NCBI GenBank assembly: GCA_044224315.1
Contig: JBGAKR010000003.1
Span: forward strand, 310,001 to 374,000
DNA: 64,000 nucleotides
Source: JAGXTF01 sp044224315
Lineage (GTDB): Bacteria > Bacteroidota > Bacteroidia > NS11-12g > UBA955
Reading direction: 5' to 3'
Position numbers and translations under genes: made by a program. The notes under the pieces were generated by a model. It ran no database searches and was not told the DNA's origin. It saw nothing but the letters and a program-made list of their open reading frames with translations. Every line of letters begins with the position of its first letter. The first letter of the stretch is position 1. Of the stretch, positions 1-9,067 are shown piece by piece.

Positions 1-429
1 CTTTACCGGGTCGGGTTCGTTTAAAGGTGCAGGCATATTTTGCACCTGAGAAATTAACGGGGCCGTGTAGCCACTTCTATAATCGTGGGTGCTTATTGCC
101 TTATTGGAACCTGTATCAGTGATAACTTTATTCAGGGGTTTTAGCTGTATATTCAGCTCTTTGGGTCCATATACATCCATATAAAAAACCTGTTTTTTAT
201 AACCCGAAGCAGACACCACAAATGCGTATTTTCCGCCCCCCATGCCCATGCTATAATAGCCATTGCGATTGGAATATGTATAATTAAATCCCGCAGAATC
301 GAATACAATGGCACCCTGAATGGCTTCACCGGTTTTAAAATCTTCAATTGTTCCGCTGATTTGCGGCAGCTGGGCTTTTGCCAAAAAAGCGAAACCCGCT
401 GTAAGTGTAAATAGTATGGCTTTTTTCAT
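1..429 (-). CDS. Secreted protein with carboxypeptidase-regulatory-like domain, partial at window edge
   Basis: The frame is open from an ATG at 429 to base 1 without a stop, so only the first 143 residues are present. A signal peptide is visible (MKKAILFTLTAGFAFLAKA, cleavage before Q20). It is followed by a segment of the CarboxypepD_reg-like beta-sandwich type: ISGTIEDFKTGEAIQGA, then a NRNGYYSM turn and a YAFVVSASGYKK strand. In Bacteroidota this domain usually opens TonB-dependent (SusC-like) receptors or other surface proteins. The region after residue 100 is not diagnostic. The main body lies outside the window, so receptor identity is only a guess; the export signal and regulatory-like domain are clear. 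Confidence 0.75.
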   Translation of the reverse strand, partial: MKKAILFTLTAGFAFLAKAQLPQISGTIEDFKTGEAIQGAIVFDSAGFNYTYSNRNGYYSMGMGGGKYAFVVSASGYKKQVFYMDVYGPKELNIQLKPLNKVITDTGSNKAISTHDYRSGYTAPLISQVQNMPAPLNEPDPVK

Positions 430-536
430 GCCTTTATGCAAAAATAGTGCATATTGGTGCTTCAAATTTATAAAAAGCGTCATTTTTAGATAAAACGCTA
501 CCCAAGGCTAAAAGGTTGGGTTTTAATCCAATATTT

Positions 537-902
537 CTATATTTCCCACTCTAGGTTCACTCCGGCTGCGTCGGCATCATAGCCGGTTACAGGCAAATTC
601 TTTTTACGGATAACTATACTGATTTTTTTTATTGTGTTTGAACTTTCCTCCAATACTGCGTTTAACATTCGGGCGGCATAGGTTTCTAGCAATCGGCAAT
701 CTCCCTTAGCCTCCTTGTGTGCAATTTCTACAAGTTTGGCATAGTCCAGGGTATTTAGCAAATCATCTTTGGGATCTTCCCAATCAAAAGTGGTTTTAAT
801 ATCCACCCACAAAACCACGCCCTGGTTTCTTTCACCCTCTCCCCAACCAATGTGGGCAAATACTTTCTGATTTTCCAGAAAAATGGTCATGTTTTGTTTC
901 AT
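537..902 (-). CDS. folB: Dihydroneopterin aldolase (FolB)
   Basis: Converts 7,8-dihydroneopterin to 6-hydroxymethyl-dihydropterin and glycolaldehyde in folate synthesis, in the cytoplasm. The 121-residue product has the FolB pattern throughout: IFLENQKVFAHIGWGEGER at the N-terminus with the family Glu, a TLDYAKLVEI segment, RLLETYAARM with the pterin-binding Glu, and an IRKKNLPVTG segment holding the conserved Lys. Length fits the family (about 120). An in-frame TTG at 929 would add nine residues, but it overlaps the TTTGCAG typical of a -7 region, so the ATG at 902 (or 890) is preferred. It diverges from the acyl-CoA dehydrogenase gene at 973. No other folate gene is nearby. Confidence 0.87.
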   Translation of the reverse strand: MKQNMTIFLENQKVFAHIGWGEGERNQGVVLWVDIKTTFDWEDPKDDLLNTLDYAKLVEIAHKEAKGDCRLLETYAARMLNAVLEESSNTIKKISIVIRKKNLPVTGYDADAAGVNLEWEI

Positions 903-942
903 TTTGCGTATGCTCTGATGTGGCTGCAAAAAAAGGAAACCT

Positions 943-950
943 TACCTTTG
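943..950 (+). promoter_or_regulatory. -7 element of the glutaryl-CoA dehydrogenase promoter
   Basis: TACCTTTG matches the Bacteroidetes -7 consensus TAnnTTTG exactly and lies 22 nt before the ATG at 973. A TGTG at 919-922 sits 20 nt upstream, one mismatch from the -33 TTTG. The element is in the divergent gap with folB. Confidence 0.5.
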
Positions 951-972
951 CCGTGTAATTTATTTTTACAAA

Positions 973-2190
973 ATGCAAAACCCATTCATTGAAGAATTAT
1001 ATGCAGCCAATCGCGGCAAAGACCGATACGAGGCTCCGGATTTTATGCTGGTTGATGATCTTCTTACCGAAGAGCAGAAACTGGTACGTGCTTCGGTGCG
1101 CGATTGGGTTAAAAAAGATTTATCACCCATTATTGAGCACTATGCCCAAAATGCGCAGTTTCCCCATCATATCATCCGCGGACTAGGCGCAGTGGGTGCT
1201 TTTGGCCCACAATTGCCAGCCGAATATGGTTGTGGCGGAATGGATTACACCACCTATGGTTTAATTATGATGGAATTGGAACGTTGCGATAGCGGTATAC
1301 GCAGCACTGCAAGTGTGCAGGGCTCGCTGGTAATGTACCCCATCTTTAAATTTGGTTCGGAAGAGCAAAAACGCAAGTACTTGCCCAAGCTGGCAACCGG
1401 AGAGATTATGGGTTGTTTTGGTCTTACCGAACCCGATCATGGATCAAATCCGGGAGGAATGGTTACACATTTTACCGATGCTGGCGACCATGTAATATTA
1501 AACGGTGCAAAAATGTGGATTTCAAATGCCCCGTTTGCGGATATAGCAGTAGTGTGGGCAAAAGATGAGAATGGAAAGGTACGCGGCCTCATTGTAGAAC
1601 GTGGTATGGAAGGTTTCACTACTCCCGAAACCCATGGCAAATGGAGCCTGAGAGCAAGTGCTACCGGCGAATTGGTATTTACCGATGTAAAAGTGCCAAA
1701 AGCCAATATTCTACCCGGGGTGGAAGGGTTAAAAGGCCCTCTCACCTGCCTCAACAGCGCGCGTTATGGTATTAGTTGGGGAGCATTGGGCGCTGCAATG
1801 GATTGCTACGATTCTGCCCTGCGGTATGCCAAGCAGCGAAAACAATTCGGAAAACCCATTGCAGGTTTTCAATTACAACAAAAAAAACTGGCCGAAATGA
1901 TTACCGAAATAAGCAAAGCCCAATTGCTGGTATGGCGTTTGGGCCAATTGATGGATGCTGGCAAGGCCACACCTGCTCAAATTTCTATGGCCAAACGAAA
2001 TAATGTAGAGATTGCCTTAAATATTGCACGCGAGTCTCGCCAGATTTTAGGTGCTATGGGCATTACCGGCGAATACCCGATGATGCGCCACATGGCAAAT
2101 CTCGAAAGTGTAATTACCTATGAAGGTACCCATGATGTACATTTGCTGATACTGGGTATGGAAATAACCGGAGAAAATGCATTTGCATAA
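973..2190 (+). CDS. gcdH: Glutaryl-CoA dehydrogenase (acyl-CoA dehydrogenase family)
   Basis: FAD-dependent oxidation and decarboxylation of glutaryl-CoA to crotonyl-CoA, in lysine and tryptophan breakdown. The 405-residue protein has the full acyl-CoA dehydrogenase layout: an N-terminal helical domain, GCFGLTEPDHGSNPGG in the flavin/substrate region, a middle beta domain, and a C-terminal helical domain with the catalytic Glu at about position 384 in TYEGTHDVH. The segments SVQGSLVMYPI and LNSARYGISWGALGAA are typical of the GCDH branch rather than short- or medium-chain enzymes. The last codons overlap the upstream in-frame extension of the next gene, whose real start is 2195. No other glutarate-pathway genes are next to it. 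Confidence 0.88.
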   Translation: MQNPFIEELYAANRGKDRYEAPDFMLVDDLLTEEQKLVRASVRDWVKKDLSPIIEHYAQNAQFPHHIIRGLGAVGAFGPQLPAEYGCGGMDYTTYGLIMMELERCDSGIRSTASVQGSLVMYPIFKFGSEEQKRKYLPKLATGEIMGCFGLTEPDHGSNPGGMVTHFTDAGDHVILNGAKMWISNAPFADIAVVWAKDENGKVRGLIVERGMEGFTTPETHGKWSLRASATGELVFTDVKVPKANILPGVEGLKGPLTCLNSARYGISWGALGAAMDCYDSALRYAKQRKQFGKPIAGFQLQQKKLAEMITEISKAQLLVWRLGQLMDAGKATPAQISMAKRNNVEIALNIARESRQILGAMGITGEYPMMRHMANLESVITYEGTHDVHLLILGMEITGENAFA

Positions 2191-2194
2191 AACC

Positions 2195-3283
2195 ATGAAA
2201 AAAATCCTTGTTTTTGCCATTCTTTTTGGCAGCCTGTTTCAGGCAAAAGCATATACCGACAAACCAGTATTGGTGAATATCAATGTGGGCCGACAAAGCG
2301 ATACCATGGGTTTTAACATGGCTTTTGCCTTGCTCGATTTTTTTCACAACCTAATAAATGAAGAAAAAGTAACCCTTTGGGACTCGCCCTACAAACAAAA
2401 CAAAATTTCTGCCTCTACCCTGGCTGAAATTGAGAAAAGTTCGGGCACCGTATTTACCAAATCTCAGGACGTGTTTTTGCACGAATTCTGGTCTAGTTTG
2501 CGCCGCAAAACCTCCTTTACCATTGTGGGTGCCACATTCATCAATCAAGGTAAAAATGGCAAAGTGAGCTATGGATATGTAGATTTTGCCGAATGCTGGA
2601 AATATATGGTGGCATTTAAGCTGGATTGCAATGTAAATGGCCCGGCCGAACTTACTTTAGCCAATGCACTTTATAGTCGAAATTACAATTTTAATATTGT
2701 ACAATTTGGCAATAAAAACTTTGCAAAAAAACCGCAAGAATCTATTAAAATTCGCGATAAAGCTTTTTACAGTAACCGCAAAGTTGAAGGCTTATACCAC
2801 ATACCGGTTACCAAAGATATACATTACATGATAGAACCTGATCTTAATGAACCCAACGAAATCGGCAATGTATTTTTTAAAAATATACAAAATTATTTAA
2901 ACGTAAATCGTGAAGTATTATTTAACCTGGGTGCCGATAAATATTTTGATTATAAAGTATTTAAGAGTGAAGTTGCAGTAACTCGCATAGAAGTGAATGA
3001 AACCTGGACCAAAAAAGAGGGATACATAGATTACACAGTAAAAAATGTAGTTATTTATATCAATAACAAACCCCTGGATGCTATTTCACTGGATATTATT
3101 CTGGGATGGGAGGTGCTATACAATTTTAAAACGGCAGAGGATGTGTTAAAAGAAAAAAAATTCAAATACATTTTAACCAAATTAAACAATACCTATGTAA
3201 CAGAGGACGACTCACCAAAGTTTGTGAAATCGCTTGAAAAATATTCATGGACGCAGGTAAGCCGCTATGTTAAATTCTATTAA
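2195..3283 (+). CDS. Secreted protein of unknown function
   Basis: A 362-residue protein with a clear Sec signal peptide (MKKILVFAILFGSLFQAKA, cleavage before YTDK). I do not recognise a domain. The body is mixed alpha/beta, rich in aromatic and Lys residues, without repeats, membrane segments or a sorting domain. A central stretch (residues about 110-135) loosely recalls the GldN/PorN family of gliding/T9SS proteins, where a short Trp/Phe-rich strand is followed by an ELFW-like motif, but the match is too weak to name. The ATG at 2195 is preferred to the one at 2177 because it gives a normal signal peptide and lies 4 nt after the gcdH stop. It probably shares the gcdH transcript. Confidence 0.7.
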   Translation: MKKILVFAILFGSLFQAKAYTDKPVLVNINVGRQSDTMGFNMAFALLDFFHNLINEEKVTLWDSPYKQNKISASTLAEIEKSSGTVFTKSQDVFLHEFWSSLRRKTSFTIVGATFINQGKNGKVSYGYVDFAECWKYMVAFKLDCNVNGPAELTLANALYSRNYNFNIVQFGNKNFAKKPQESIKIRDKAFYSNRKVEGLYHIPVTKDIHYMIEPDLNEPNEIGNVFFKNIQNYLNVNREVLFNLGADKYFDYKVFKSEVAVTRIEVNETWTKKEGYIDYTVKNVVIYINNKPLDAISLDIILGWEVLYNFKTAEDVLKEKKFKYILTKLNNTYVTEDDSPKFVKSLEKYSWTQVSRYVKFY

Positions 3284-3297
3284 AATAAAAATAATCA

Positions 3298-4695
3298 ATG
3301 TACGAAATAAAATTTGGAACGGACGGTTGGAGAGAAATAATTGGTGACAATTTTACAACCGCCAATGTGCGCAGAGTAGCGCTGGCTACTGCCAAATGGC
3401 TAATAAATATTAACCCACAAGCAAGCTGTGTAGTGGGCTATGATTGCCGTTTTGGGGGAGAAATGTTTGCTAGAGAAACCGCAGCAATTTTAGCTTCACA
3501 TGGGGTTAAAGTTTATTTGTCGCACCATTTTGTTTCCACGCCGATGATAAGTTTGGCAGCCAATCGCCTGCATACCACAGCTGGTGTTATTATTACCGCC
3601 AGTCACAATCCACCCTCCTATAATGGGTATAAATTAAAGGCCAATTATGGAGGACCCGTTATTCCATCGGAAGTTGAAAAGGTAGAGAAAGCCATTGCCA
3701 ATGAGGAAATTCCGGCAGCAAATTACCATGCATTATTAAACGAGGGTAAAATTGAAATCCGCGATTTTGAGCAATTATACCTCGATCATGTTGAACATAG
3801 TTTTGACATGCCAGCCTTAAAAGCCATCAGCAGCAATCTGGTATACGATGCCATGTATGGTGCCGGACAGAATATAGTTCGCAGAGCAATGCCGGATGCA
3901 CGTTTATTGCACGCCGAAATGAATCCGGGGTTTCATGGCCGTGCCCCCGAACCTATTTTAAAAAATCTACCTGAAATTGCTGAATTAATACACAAAAATC
4001 AGCAGTACACCTGTGGTTTGGCAACCGACGGAGATGCCGATCGCATTGGCTTTTTTGATGAAAATGGAAATTTTGTAGACAGTCATAATCTTATTTTATT
4101 GCTGATTGAATACCTAACTACATTCAAAGGCTTAAGCGGCAAAGTAGTTAAAAGTTTTTCGGTAAGTGATAAGGTAGAAGCCCTTTGTAAGCTAAAAGGC
4201 TTGGAAAGTGTTACCACAAAAATTGGCTTTAAATATATCTGCGAATACATGGTAAAAGATGATGTATTAATTGGTGCAGAAGAAAGTGGAGGTATAGCCA
4301 TTAAAGGACATATACCAGAGCGGGATGGAGTATGGATGGGTCTGGTAATTATGGAGTTTATGGCTCGCACCGGAAAAACTGTATCCCAATTATTAAATGA
4401 AATTTACCAGCAAATTGGAACTTTTGCAGTTGAAAGGTATGATTTACATATAACCGAAGATGTGAAACAGCAAATTATAGCCAATTGCAAATCTGGCGTT
4501 TATACCCAATTTGGAAATTTGCATGTACAACAAACCGAAGATACCGATGGATTTAAATTCAGATTTGGTGGTGATACTTGGGTAATGATTAGGCCCAGCG
4601 GTACCGAACCTGTGCTGCGTGTTTATGCCGAAGCTGCCAACTCTGCCGCTGCTTTTGCTATTTTAGATACCGTTAAAGCGGCGATTTTAAATTAA
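3298..4695 (+). CDS. Phosphoglucomutase/phosphomannomutase family phosphohexomutase
   Basis: Interconverts hexose 1- and 6-phosphates, feeding sugar-nucleotide and envelope polysaccharide synthesis; cytoplasmic. All four alpha-D-phosphohexomutase motifs are present in 465 residues: FGTDGWR at the N-terminus, the phosphoserine loop TASHNPP with Ser102, the metal loop DGDADR at 244-249, the sugar loop GAEESGGIA, and the phosphate-binding RPSGTEPVLRVY near the C-terminus. Whether glucose, mannose or glucosamine phosphate is preferred cannot be read from sequence. GAEESGGIAIKGHIPERDG resembles phosphoglucomutase-type members more than GlmM. The stop codon abuts the next gene's ATG directly (4693-4695/4696), so the two are probably translationally coupled. 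Confidence 0.9.
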   Translation: MYEIKFGTDGWREIIGDNFTTANVRRVALATAKWLININPQASCVVGYDCRFGGEMFARETAAILASHGVKVYLSHHFVSTPMISLAANRLHTTAGVIITASHNPPSYNGYKLKANYGGPVIPSEVEKVEKAIANEEIPAANYHALLNEGKIEIRDFEQLYLDHVEHSFDMPALKAISSNLVYDAMYGAGQNIVRRAMPDARLLHAEMNPGFHGRAPEPILKNLPEIAELIHKNQQYTCGLATDGDADRIGFFDENGNFVDSHNLILLLIEYLTTFKGLSGKVVKSFSVSDKVEALCKLKGLESVTTKIGFKYICEYMVKDDVLIGAEESGGIAIKGHIPERDGVWMGLVIMEFMARTGKTVSQLLNEIYQQIGTFAVERYDLHITEDVKQQIIANCKSGVYTQFGNLHVQQTEDTDGFKFRFGGDTWVMIRPSGTEPVLRVYAEAANSAAAFAILDTVKAAILN

Positions 4696-5604
4696 ATGCG
4701 CCAACTGCTGCTGGTAATTACGGGAAGCTTGTATATACAAATATGCAATGCTACCATAGACAGTACCCAAAAAATGCAGCGCCGAAAAACCCTCGCCTGG
4801 GGATTGGATATTGGAGTAGCCACTGGTGTGCATGCAGCGCTATACAAGGCATGGTACAGCGGATATGCGCATTCAAAATTCCATTGGATTAATGACAATC
4901 ATGAATGGTTACAGATGGACAAAGTAGGCCATGCATGGTCATCTGCTATTATAGCTGCCAACACTGCCGTTGGTTTTGAATGGGCAGGTTACAACCGTCG
5001 TAAAAGTGCCATTTACGGGGCTGCTTCTGCCCTGGTATTTCAATATGCCATTGAGTATTTTGATGGAAAAAGTGCCGCCTGGGGCGCTTCAAAGGGCGAC
5101 CTGGTAGCCAACACCGCTGGTCTAACATTTGCAGGTGTACAGCGCTATTTCTGGGGAAAGTGCATTGTACCTTTTCGTTTCACTGTGCACGCCTCACCCT
5201 ATTCTAAAATAAGGCCAAACCTATTGGGAAGCAATTTTCCTGAGCATATTTTAAAAGACTACAATGGTCAAACTTATTGGCTTGATTTTAACCCGGAACG
5301 CATGCGAATCAGGCCCAAGTGGTGGCCTCGCTTCCTGGGTATTTGTGTGGGTTACGGGGCTGAAGGAATGGTAGGCGGGGATGATAATATATGGACCGAT
5401 AAATTTGGAGTGGTTCAAGATCGGTCGGATATTAAACGCTACCGGCAGTTTTTCTTAAGTCCTGCCATTACATTTGGCCATGTAAAAAGTAAATTTGCAT
5501 GGGTAAACGCATTGGCCTGGTTGAGCGAACATATCAGGGTACCTATGCCAGCCATTGAGTTTAGCCCTAGCAACCGCACCCAATTTCATATTTTATACTG
5601 GTAA
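4696..5604 (+). CDS. DUF2279-family envelope protein
   Basis: A 302-residue protein with a short signal peptide (ending near ICNA). It shows the DUF2279 pattern: a WGLDIGVATGVHAALYKAWY segment, the Asp/Lys/His cluster QMDKVGHAWSSA, two weakly hydrophobic helices, and GASKGDLVANTAGLTFAG. The family is described as predicted periplasmic or membrane lipoproteins without known function. The second half (residues 165-300) has the alternating pattern of beta strands. Its start codon abuts the stop of the phosphohexomutase and its stop is followed 4 nt later by the acyltransferase start, so the three genes form a tight operon. That points to an envelope role, but the function is unknown. Confidence 0.75.
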   Translation: MRQLLLVITGSLYIQICNATIDSTQKMQRRKTLAWGLDIGVATGVHAALYKAWYSGYAHSKFHWINDNHEWLQMDKVGHAWSSAIIAANTAVGFEWAGYNRRKSAIYGAASALVFQYAIEYFDGKSAAWGASKGDLVANTAGLTFAGVQRYFWGKCIVPFRFTVHASPYSKIRPNLLGSNFPEHILKDYNGQTYWLDFNPERMRIRPKWWPRFLGICVGYGAEGMVGGDDNIWTDKFGVVQDRSDIKRYRQFFLSPAITFGHVKSKFAWVNALAWLSEHIRVPMPAIEFSPSNRTQFHILYW

Positions 5605-5608
5605 ATAC

Positions 5609-6493
5609 ATGTCGCAAACAGAAACAGGATTGGAAAAAAAGGAATTCAGGGTTGAAGTAGAAGGGCTGTTCAGGCGCAAAAATCCGCGACTTGCCAAACT
5701 TATACCCGGATTTGTATTTAGCTGGATACGAAAAATTGTACACCAGGAGGAAGTAAATTATACCCTTACCCGCGGGGCCCACTTAAGAGATGCCGCTTTT
5801 GCAGAATTGGCCATTTCAGACGTAGGTGCAACTTATGATTCAATAGGCAAGGAAAACATCCCCCAAAAAGGCGGAGCAATTGTGGCAAGCAATCACCCGC
5901 TGGGTGCGTTGGATGGCATGGCACTTTTGGTAGAAGCCACAAAATTACGCCCGGATGCCAAATTTATTGTAAACGATATTTTAATGTCGTTGCCCAATTT
6001 TGAAAAACAATTTATACCCGTAAATAAATTAGGTAGCAATGCCAAAGAATCGCTGCGAAGAGTTGAGGAAACCTATGCCAGCGGAGACTTGGTATTGATT
6101 TTTCCGGCCGGGATTTGCAGTCGCAAACAACATGGTATCATACATGATTTGGAGTGGAATAAGAGTTTTATTTCACGCGCAATCAAGCATCAATTACCTG
6201 TAATTCCTACATTTATTATCGGGAAAAATTCAAATCGTTTTTATCGTGTAGCCCGTATCAGGCGGTTTTTTGGTATCAAAGCCAATTTAGAAATGTTTTT
6301 ACTTTCTGATGAAATGTTTAGACAAAAAGGCAAACATTTGCGCATTATTTTTGGCAAACCTATCCCCCATCAGGTTTTTGATAAAAGTCGCACAGCTGCA
6401 GATTGGGCTTTGGTATTGCGAGAATTTGTATATGAATTGGAATTAAATAAAGATGCAGATTTTTTAGCATTTAACAAGGCATTTAAAGCCTGA
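5609..6493 (+). CDS. PlsC-type lysophospholipid/lyso-aminolipid O-acyltransferase (GlsA/OlsA-like)
   Basis: Expected to esterify a second fatty acid onto a lyso-lipid at the inner membrane. The 294-residue protein has the acyltransferase blocks: VASNHPLGALDGMALL, where His and Asp are separated by five residues instead of the classic four, FPAGICSRK in place of the FPEG motif, and LPVIPTFIIG. This NHPxGxLDG form is the one I associate with the GlsA/OlsA-like proteins of Bacteroidota. An OlsB/GlsB-like N-acyltransferase lies 1.6 kb away at 8117, the expected partner for glycine or ornithine lipid synthesis. The ATG at 5609 is chosen over 5555 because it follows the previous stop by 4 nt and removes an overlap. 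The gene converges on the antiporter with a 2-nt gap. Confidence 0.82.
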   Translation: MSQTETGLEKKEFRVEVEGLFRRKNPRLAKLIPGFVFSWIRKIVHQEEVNYTLTRGAHLRDAAFAELAISDVGATYDSIGKENIPQKGGAIVASNHPLGALDGMALLVEATKLRPDAKFIVNDILMSLPNFEKQFIPVNKLGSNAKESLRRVEETYASGDLVLIFPAGICSRKQHGIIHDLEWNKSFISRAIKHQLPVIPTFIIGKNSNRFYRVARIRRFFGIKANLEMFLLSDEMFRQKGKHLRIIFGKPIPHQVFDKSRTAADWALVLREFVYELELNKDADFLAFNKAFKA

Positions 6494-6495
6494 TT

Positions 6496-7920
6496 TTAAT
6501 CTTTTCTTTTGATATAATTTTCTACAAGATTCAAGCCTGGTACGGTTAAAAATGTAGTTGCCAAGGTCATTAACAAAAATATTGTATATAATTGTGAAGT
6601 AATTATCCCTAAATCCAATCCGATATTTAAAACGATAATTTCCATCATCCCTCTTGTATTTAATAAGGTGCCAGTAGCTACGCTTTCCTTCCAGGTAAAT
6701 CCACTGAGCCTGCTGGCTGCAGTACCACCCAATACCTTGCCGATAGAGGCAATAAGTATGATAAATACAACCCAAAACCACAGTTGCGCATTCACCAACA
6801 TTTCGGTATGGGCCCTTAATCCTGCAAGTGTAAAAAAGACAGGCATCAATACTATTGTGCTGAAATCCTGAATTTTTTCGATCATGATTTTTCTAAAATC
6901 AAATGCAACCGGCATAATAAGGCCTGCTACAAATGCCCCAAAAAGTGCGTGTACCCCGATAACCCGCGTGCTGAAAGCCGAAACCAATAACACTACAAAT
7001 GCCAAACTATAGGAGAGTTGATTGGACTCAAGCAATGAATATCGGCGTTGAATAAATTTTACCAAAACCGGTCTCACCAAAAAAATCATGGCTAAAAGAT
7101 ATCCGGCAACCAACAGCAACTTAAGCCATACCGAGGATCCATCGGCCGAACCCGCAATACCTGTAAGTACGGCAAGTAAACACCAGGCAGTCACATCATC
7201 AATTGCAGCAATGGCCATAAGCAAGGCCCCTGTTTTGGTTTTAAGCATTTTTCGTTCCTGAAGAATACGGGCCATAACCGGAAATGCCGTAATACTTAAA
7301 CTAATGGCTATAAACAATGCAAATTCGGTGAACCCAGTTCCTTTTGGTGCAAATTCGGTATATAAAAATAAGGATAATACAAATCCCAAAAGTGAGGTAA
7401 AAGCAATGGTAGTATGACTAATGAATAAAGCTTTGCGCCCCTGGTTTTTTAATGAATCAAAATTTATTTCCATGCCAATAATAAACATGAACAGTATTAA
7501 ACCCAACTGACTAATTACATAGAGAGCATTAATGCTATATGCCGGAAAAATGAAGCCTTCTAAATTGGGCAATAAGCTGCCTATTACAGATGGGCCGAGT
7601 ATAATTCCTGCAACTATTTCTCCTATTACCTTTTGTTGCCCAACTTTTTGAAATAAATAGCCAAATAAACGTGATACAACAATAATTATCACAAGCTGCA
7701 GTAAAACCAGAATGAAGGGCTTTTTAGGATCGTGGAAGTACTGATCCAGGGTCATGTTGAACAAAGAAAAGAAAAGACCACTCGATTTTTCCTGCCCTTG
7801 CACTACCTCATTTATCCCAGCAGGATGCAATAAATTACCGTATCCAAAAATTAAAAATATGAGGCCCAGAGCCAATCCAACAATGAATAGATAATAAACA
7901 AAGATTTTTCTAAAACGCAT
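6496..7920 (-). CDS. Cation:proton antiporter, CPA2 family (Kef/NhaS3 type)
   Basis: Integral membrane exchanger of Na+ or K+ for H+. The 474 residues form about 12-13 membrane segments. Diagnostic points are the helix QKVIGEIVAGIILGPSVIG, the ion-binding Asp pair in AIAAIDDVTAWCLL, and GALFGAFVAGLIMP. There is no C-terminal TrkA_N (RCK) domain, so it is closer to short CPA2 antiporters than to KefB/KefC. The N-terminus carries an additional hydrophobic segment and a roughly 40-residue loop before the conserved core. It lies between the two putative aminolipid acyltransferase genes but on the opposite strand, so co-regulation is not implied. Substrate ion is not determinable here. Confidence 0.87.
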   Translation of the reverse strand: MRFRKIFVYYLFIVGLALGLIFLIFGYGNLLHPAGINEVVQGQEKSSGLFFSLFNMTLDQYFHDPKKPFILVLLQLVIIIVVSRLFGYLFQKVGQQKVIGEIVAGIILGPSVIGSLLPNLEGFIFPAYSINALYVISQLGLILFMFIIGMEINFDSLKNQGRKALFISHTTIAFTSLLGFVLSLFLYTEFAPKGTGFTEFALFIAISLSITAFPVMARILQERKMLKTKTGALLMAIAAIDDVTAWCLLAVLTGIAGSADGSSVWLKLLLVAGYLLAMIFLVRPVLVKFIQRRYSLLESNQLSYSLAFVVLLVSAFSTRVIGVHALFGAFVAGLIMPVAFDFRKIMIEKIQDFSTIVLMPVFFTLAGLRAHTEMLVNAQLWFWVVFIILIASIGKVLGGTAASRLSGFTWKESVATGTLLNTRGMMEIIVLNIGLDLGIITSQLYTIFLLMTLATTFLTVPGLNLVENYIKRKD

Positions 7921-8116
7921 TTATACAAAAGTAATCAACCAGTAAGTTGATATTAAAAGTACTATTCAACATTCATACCTTATCGCCGTGTTATACATTC
8001 ATTTACAACACTATGCACTGTTAAAAAGTATGCGACTATTCTTTAAAATTAACCTGCTTTTGTTGCCATTGATTTTGTATCATATCATTTCTTTTTACTA
8101 AATTGCCCCCGAAAGC

Positions 8117-9067
8117 ATGCAGCCGATAATAGAAAAAGTAGACAGAGACTTGCTTATTGCCGAATTGAAAAACGATATATATGTAAGGCCAACCAACAAT
8201 GGAAGGAATGAAATTTATATTTTCAATGGCAATGCAAGCCCAAATCTATTATTAGAATTGGGAAGGCTGCGTGAAGTTACCTTTAGGGCTGCTGGCGGCG
8301 GTACCGGTAAATCTGCAGATGTAGATGAGTTCGATACCGGAAATTATGCTTATGAGCAACTTATTGTATGGAATCCTGAAGATTGCGAAATAGTGGGTGG
8401 TTACCGATACAAGCTTTGCAGGGATGCCAAAGACAGCCAAGGCAATTTTCACCTATCAACCAGCGAAATTGTGCGATACAGCGATAAGATGACCCACGAG
8501 TTCTTTCCCTGGACCATAGAACTTGGGCGCAGTTTCGTACAACCCCAATACCAGCCCAGTGCCGAAAATCGCAAAGGCCTTTTTTCTTTAGATAATCTCT
8601 GGGATGGATTGGGTGCACTTGTAGTAATGCACCAGGATATGAAATATTTCTTTGGCAAGGTTACTATGTACCGCGATTTTGAACGCTATGCCCGGGATTT
8701 GATTCTATCTTTTATGCACTTTTATTTCCCAGATCCGGACAACCTGATTGAAATACCCAATCCACTTCAAATCGAAAATGATTGCTCGGCATTTTTGGCA
8801 GAGCTCGAAGGCAAAACCTATAAAGAGGGTCATGCCATTTTAAACCAGAAAGTAAGAGAATTGGGTGAGAATATTCCGCCCTTGGTTAATAGCTATATGA
8901 ATCTGAGCCCTACCATGCGCACATTCGGATCGGCAATTAATGACCATTTCGGAGATGTGGAGGAAACCGGCATTATGGTTACTATTGCCGATATTTATCC
9001 CTCTAAAAAGGACCGACATATTAATACCTACCTAAACTATCTGGAAAGCAAACAGGCTAATGCCTGA
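8117..9067 (+). CDS. OlsB/GlsB-like N-acyltransferase (hemolysin-type GNAT)
   Basis: Expected to transfer a 3-hydroxy fatty acyl group from acyl carrier protein to the amino group of glycine or ornithine, the first step of aminolipid synthesis. The 316-residue protein shows the Acetyltransf_5 pattern: LGRLREVTFRAAGGGTGKSADVDEFD, then the strand QLIVWNPEDCEIVGGYRYK, and ELGRSFVQPQYQ. In Bacteroides thetaiotaomicron the glsB and glsA genes for glycine lipids are adjacent; here the putative GlsA partner is 1.6 kb upstream with an antiporter between. The product (glycine versus ornithine lipid) is not decidable from sequence. Its last 11 bases overlap the 3' end of the opposing subtilase gene. 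Confidence 0.85.
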   Translation: MQPIIEKVDRDLLIAELKNDIYVRPTNNGRNEIYIFNGNASPNLLLELGRLREVTFRAAGGGTGKSADVDEFDTGNYAYEQLIVWNPEDCEIVGGYRYKLCRDAKDSQGNFHLSTSEIVRYSDKMTHEFFPWTIELGRSFVQPQYQPSAENRKGLFSLDNLWDGLGALVVMHQDMKYFFGKVTMYRDFERYARDLILSFMHFYFPDPDNLIEIPNPLQIENDCSAFLAELEGKTYKEGHAILNQKVRELGENIPPLVNSYMNLSPTMRTFGSAINDHFGDVEETGIMVTIADIYPSKKDRHINTYLNYLESKQANA

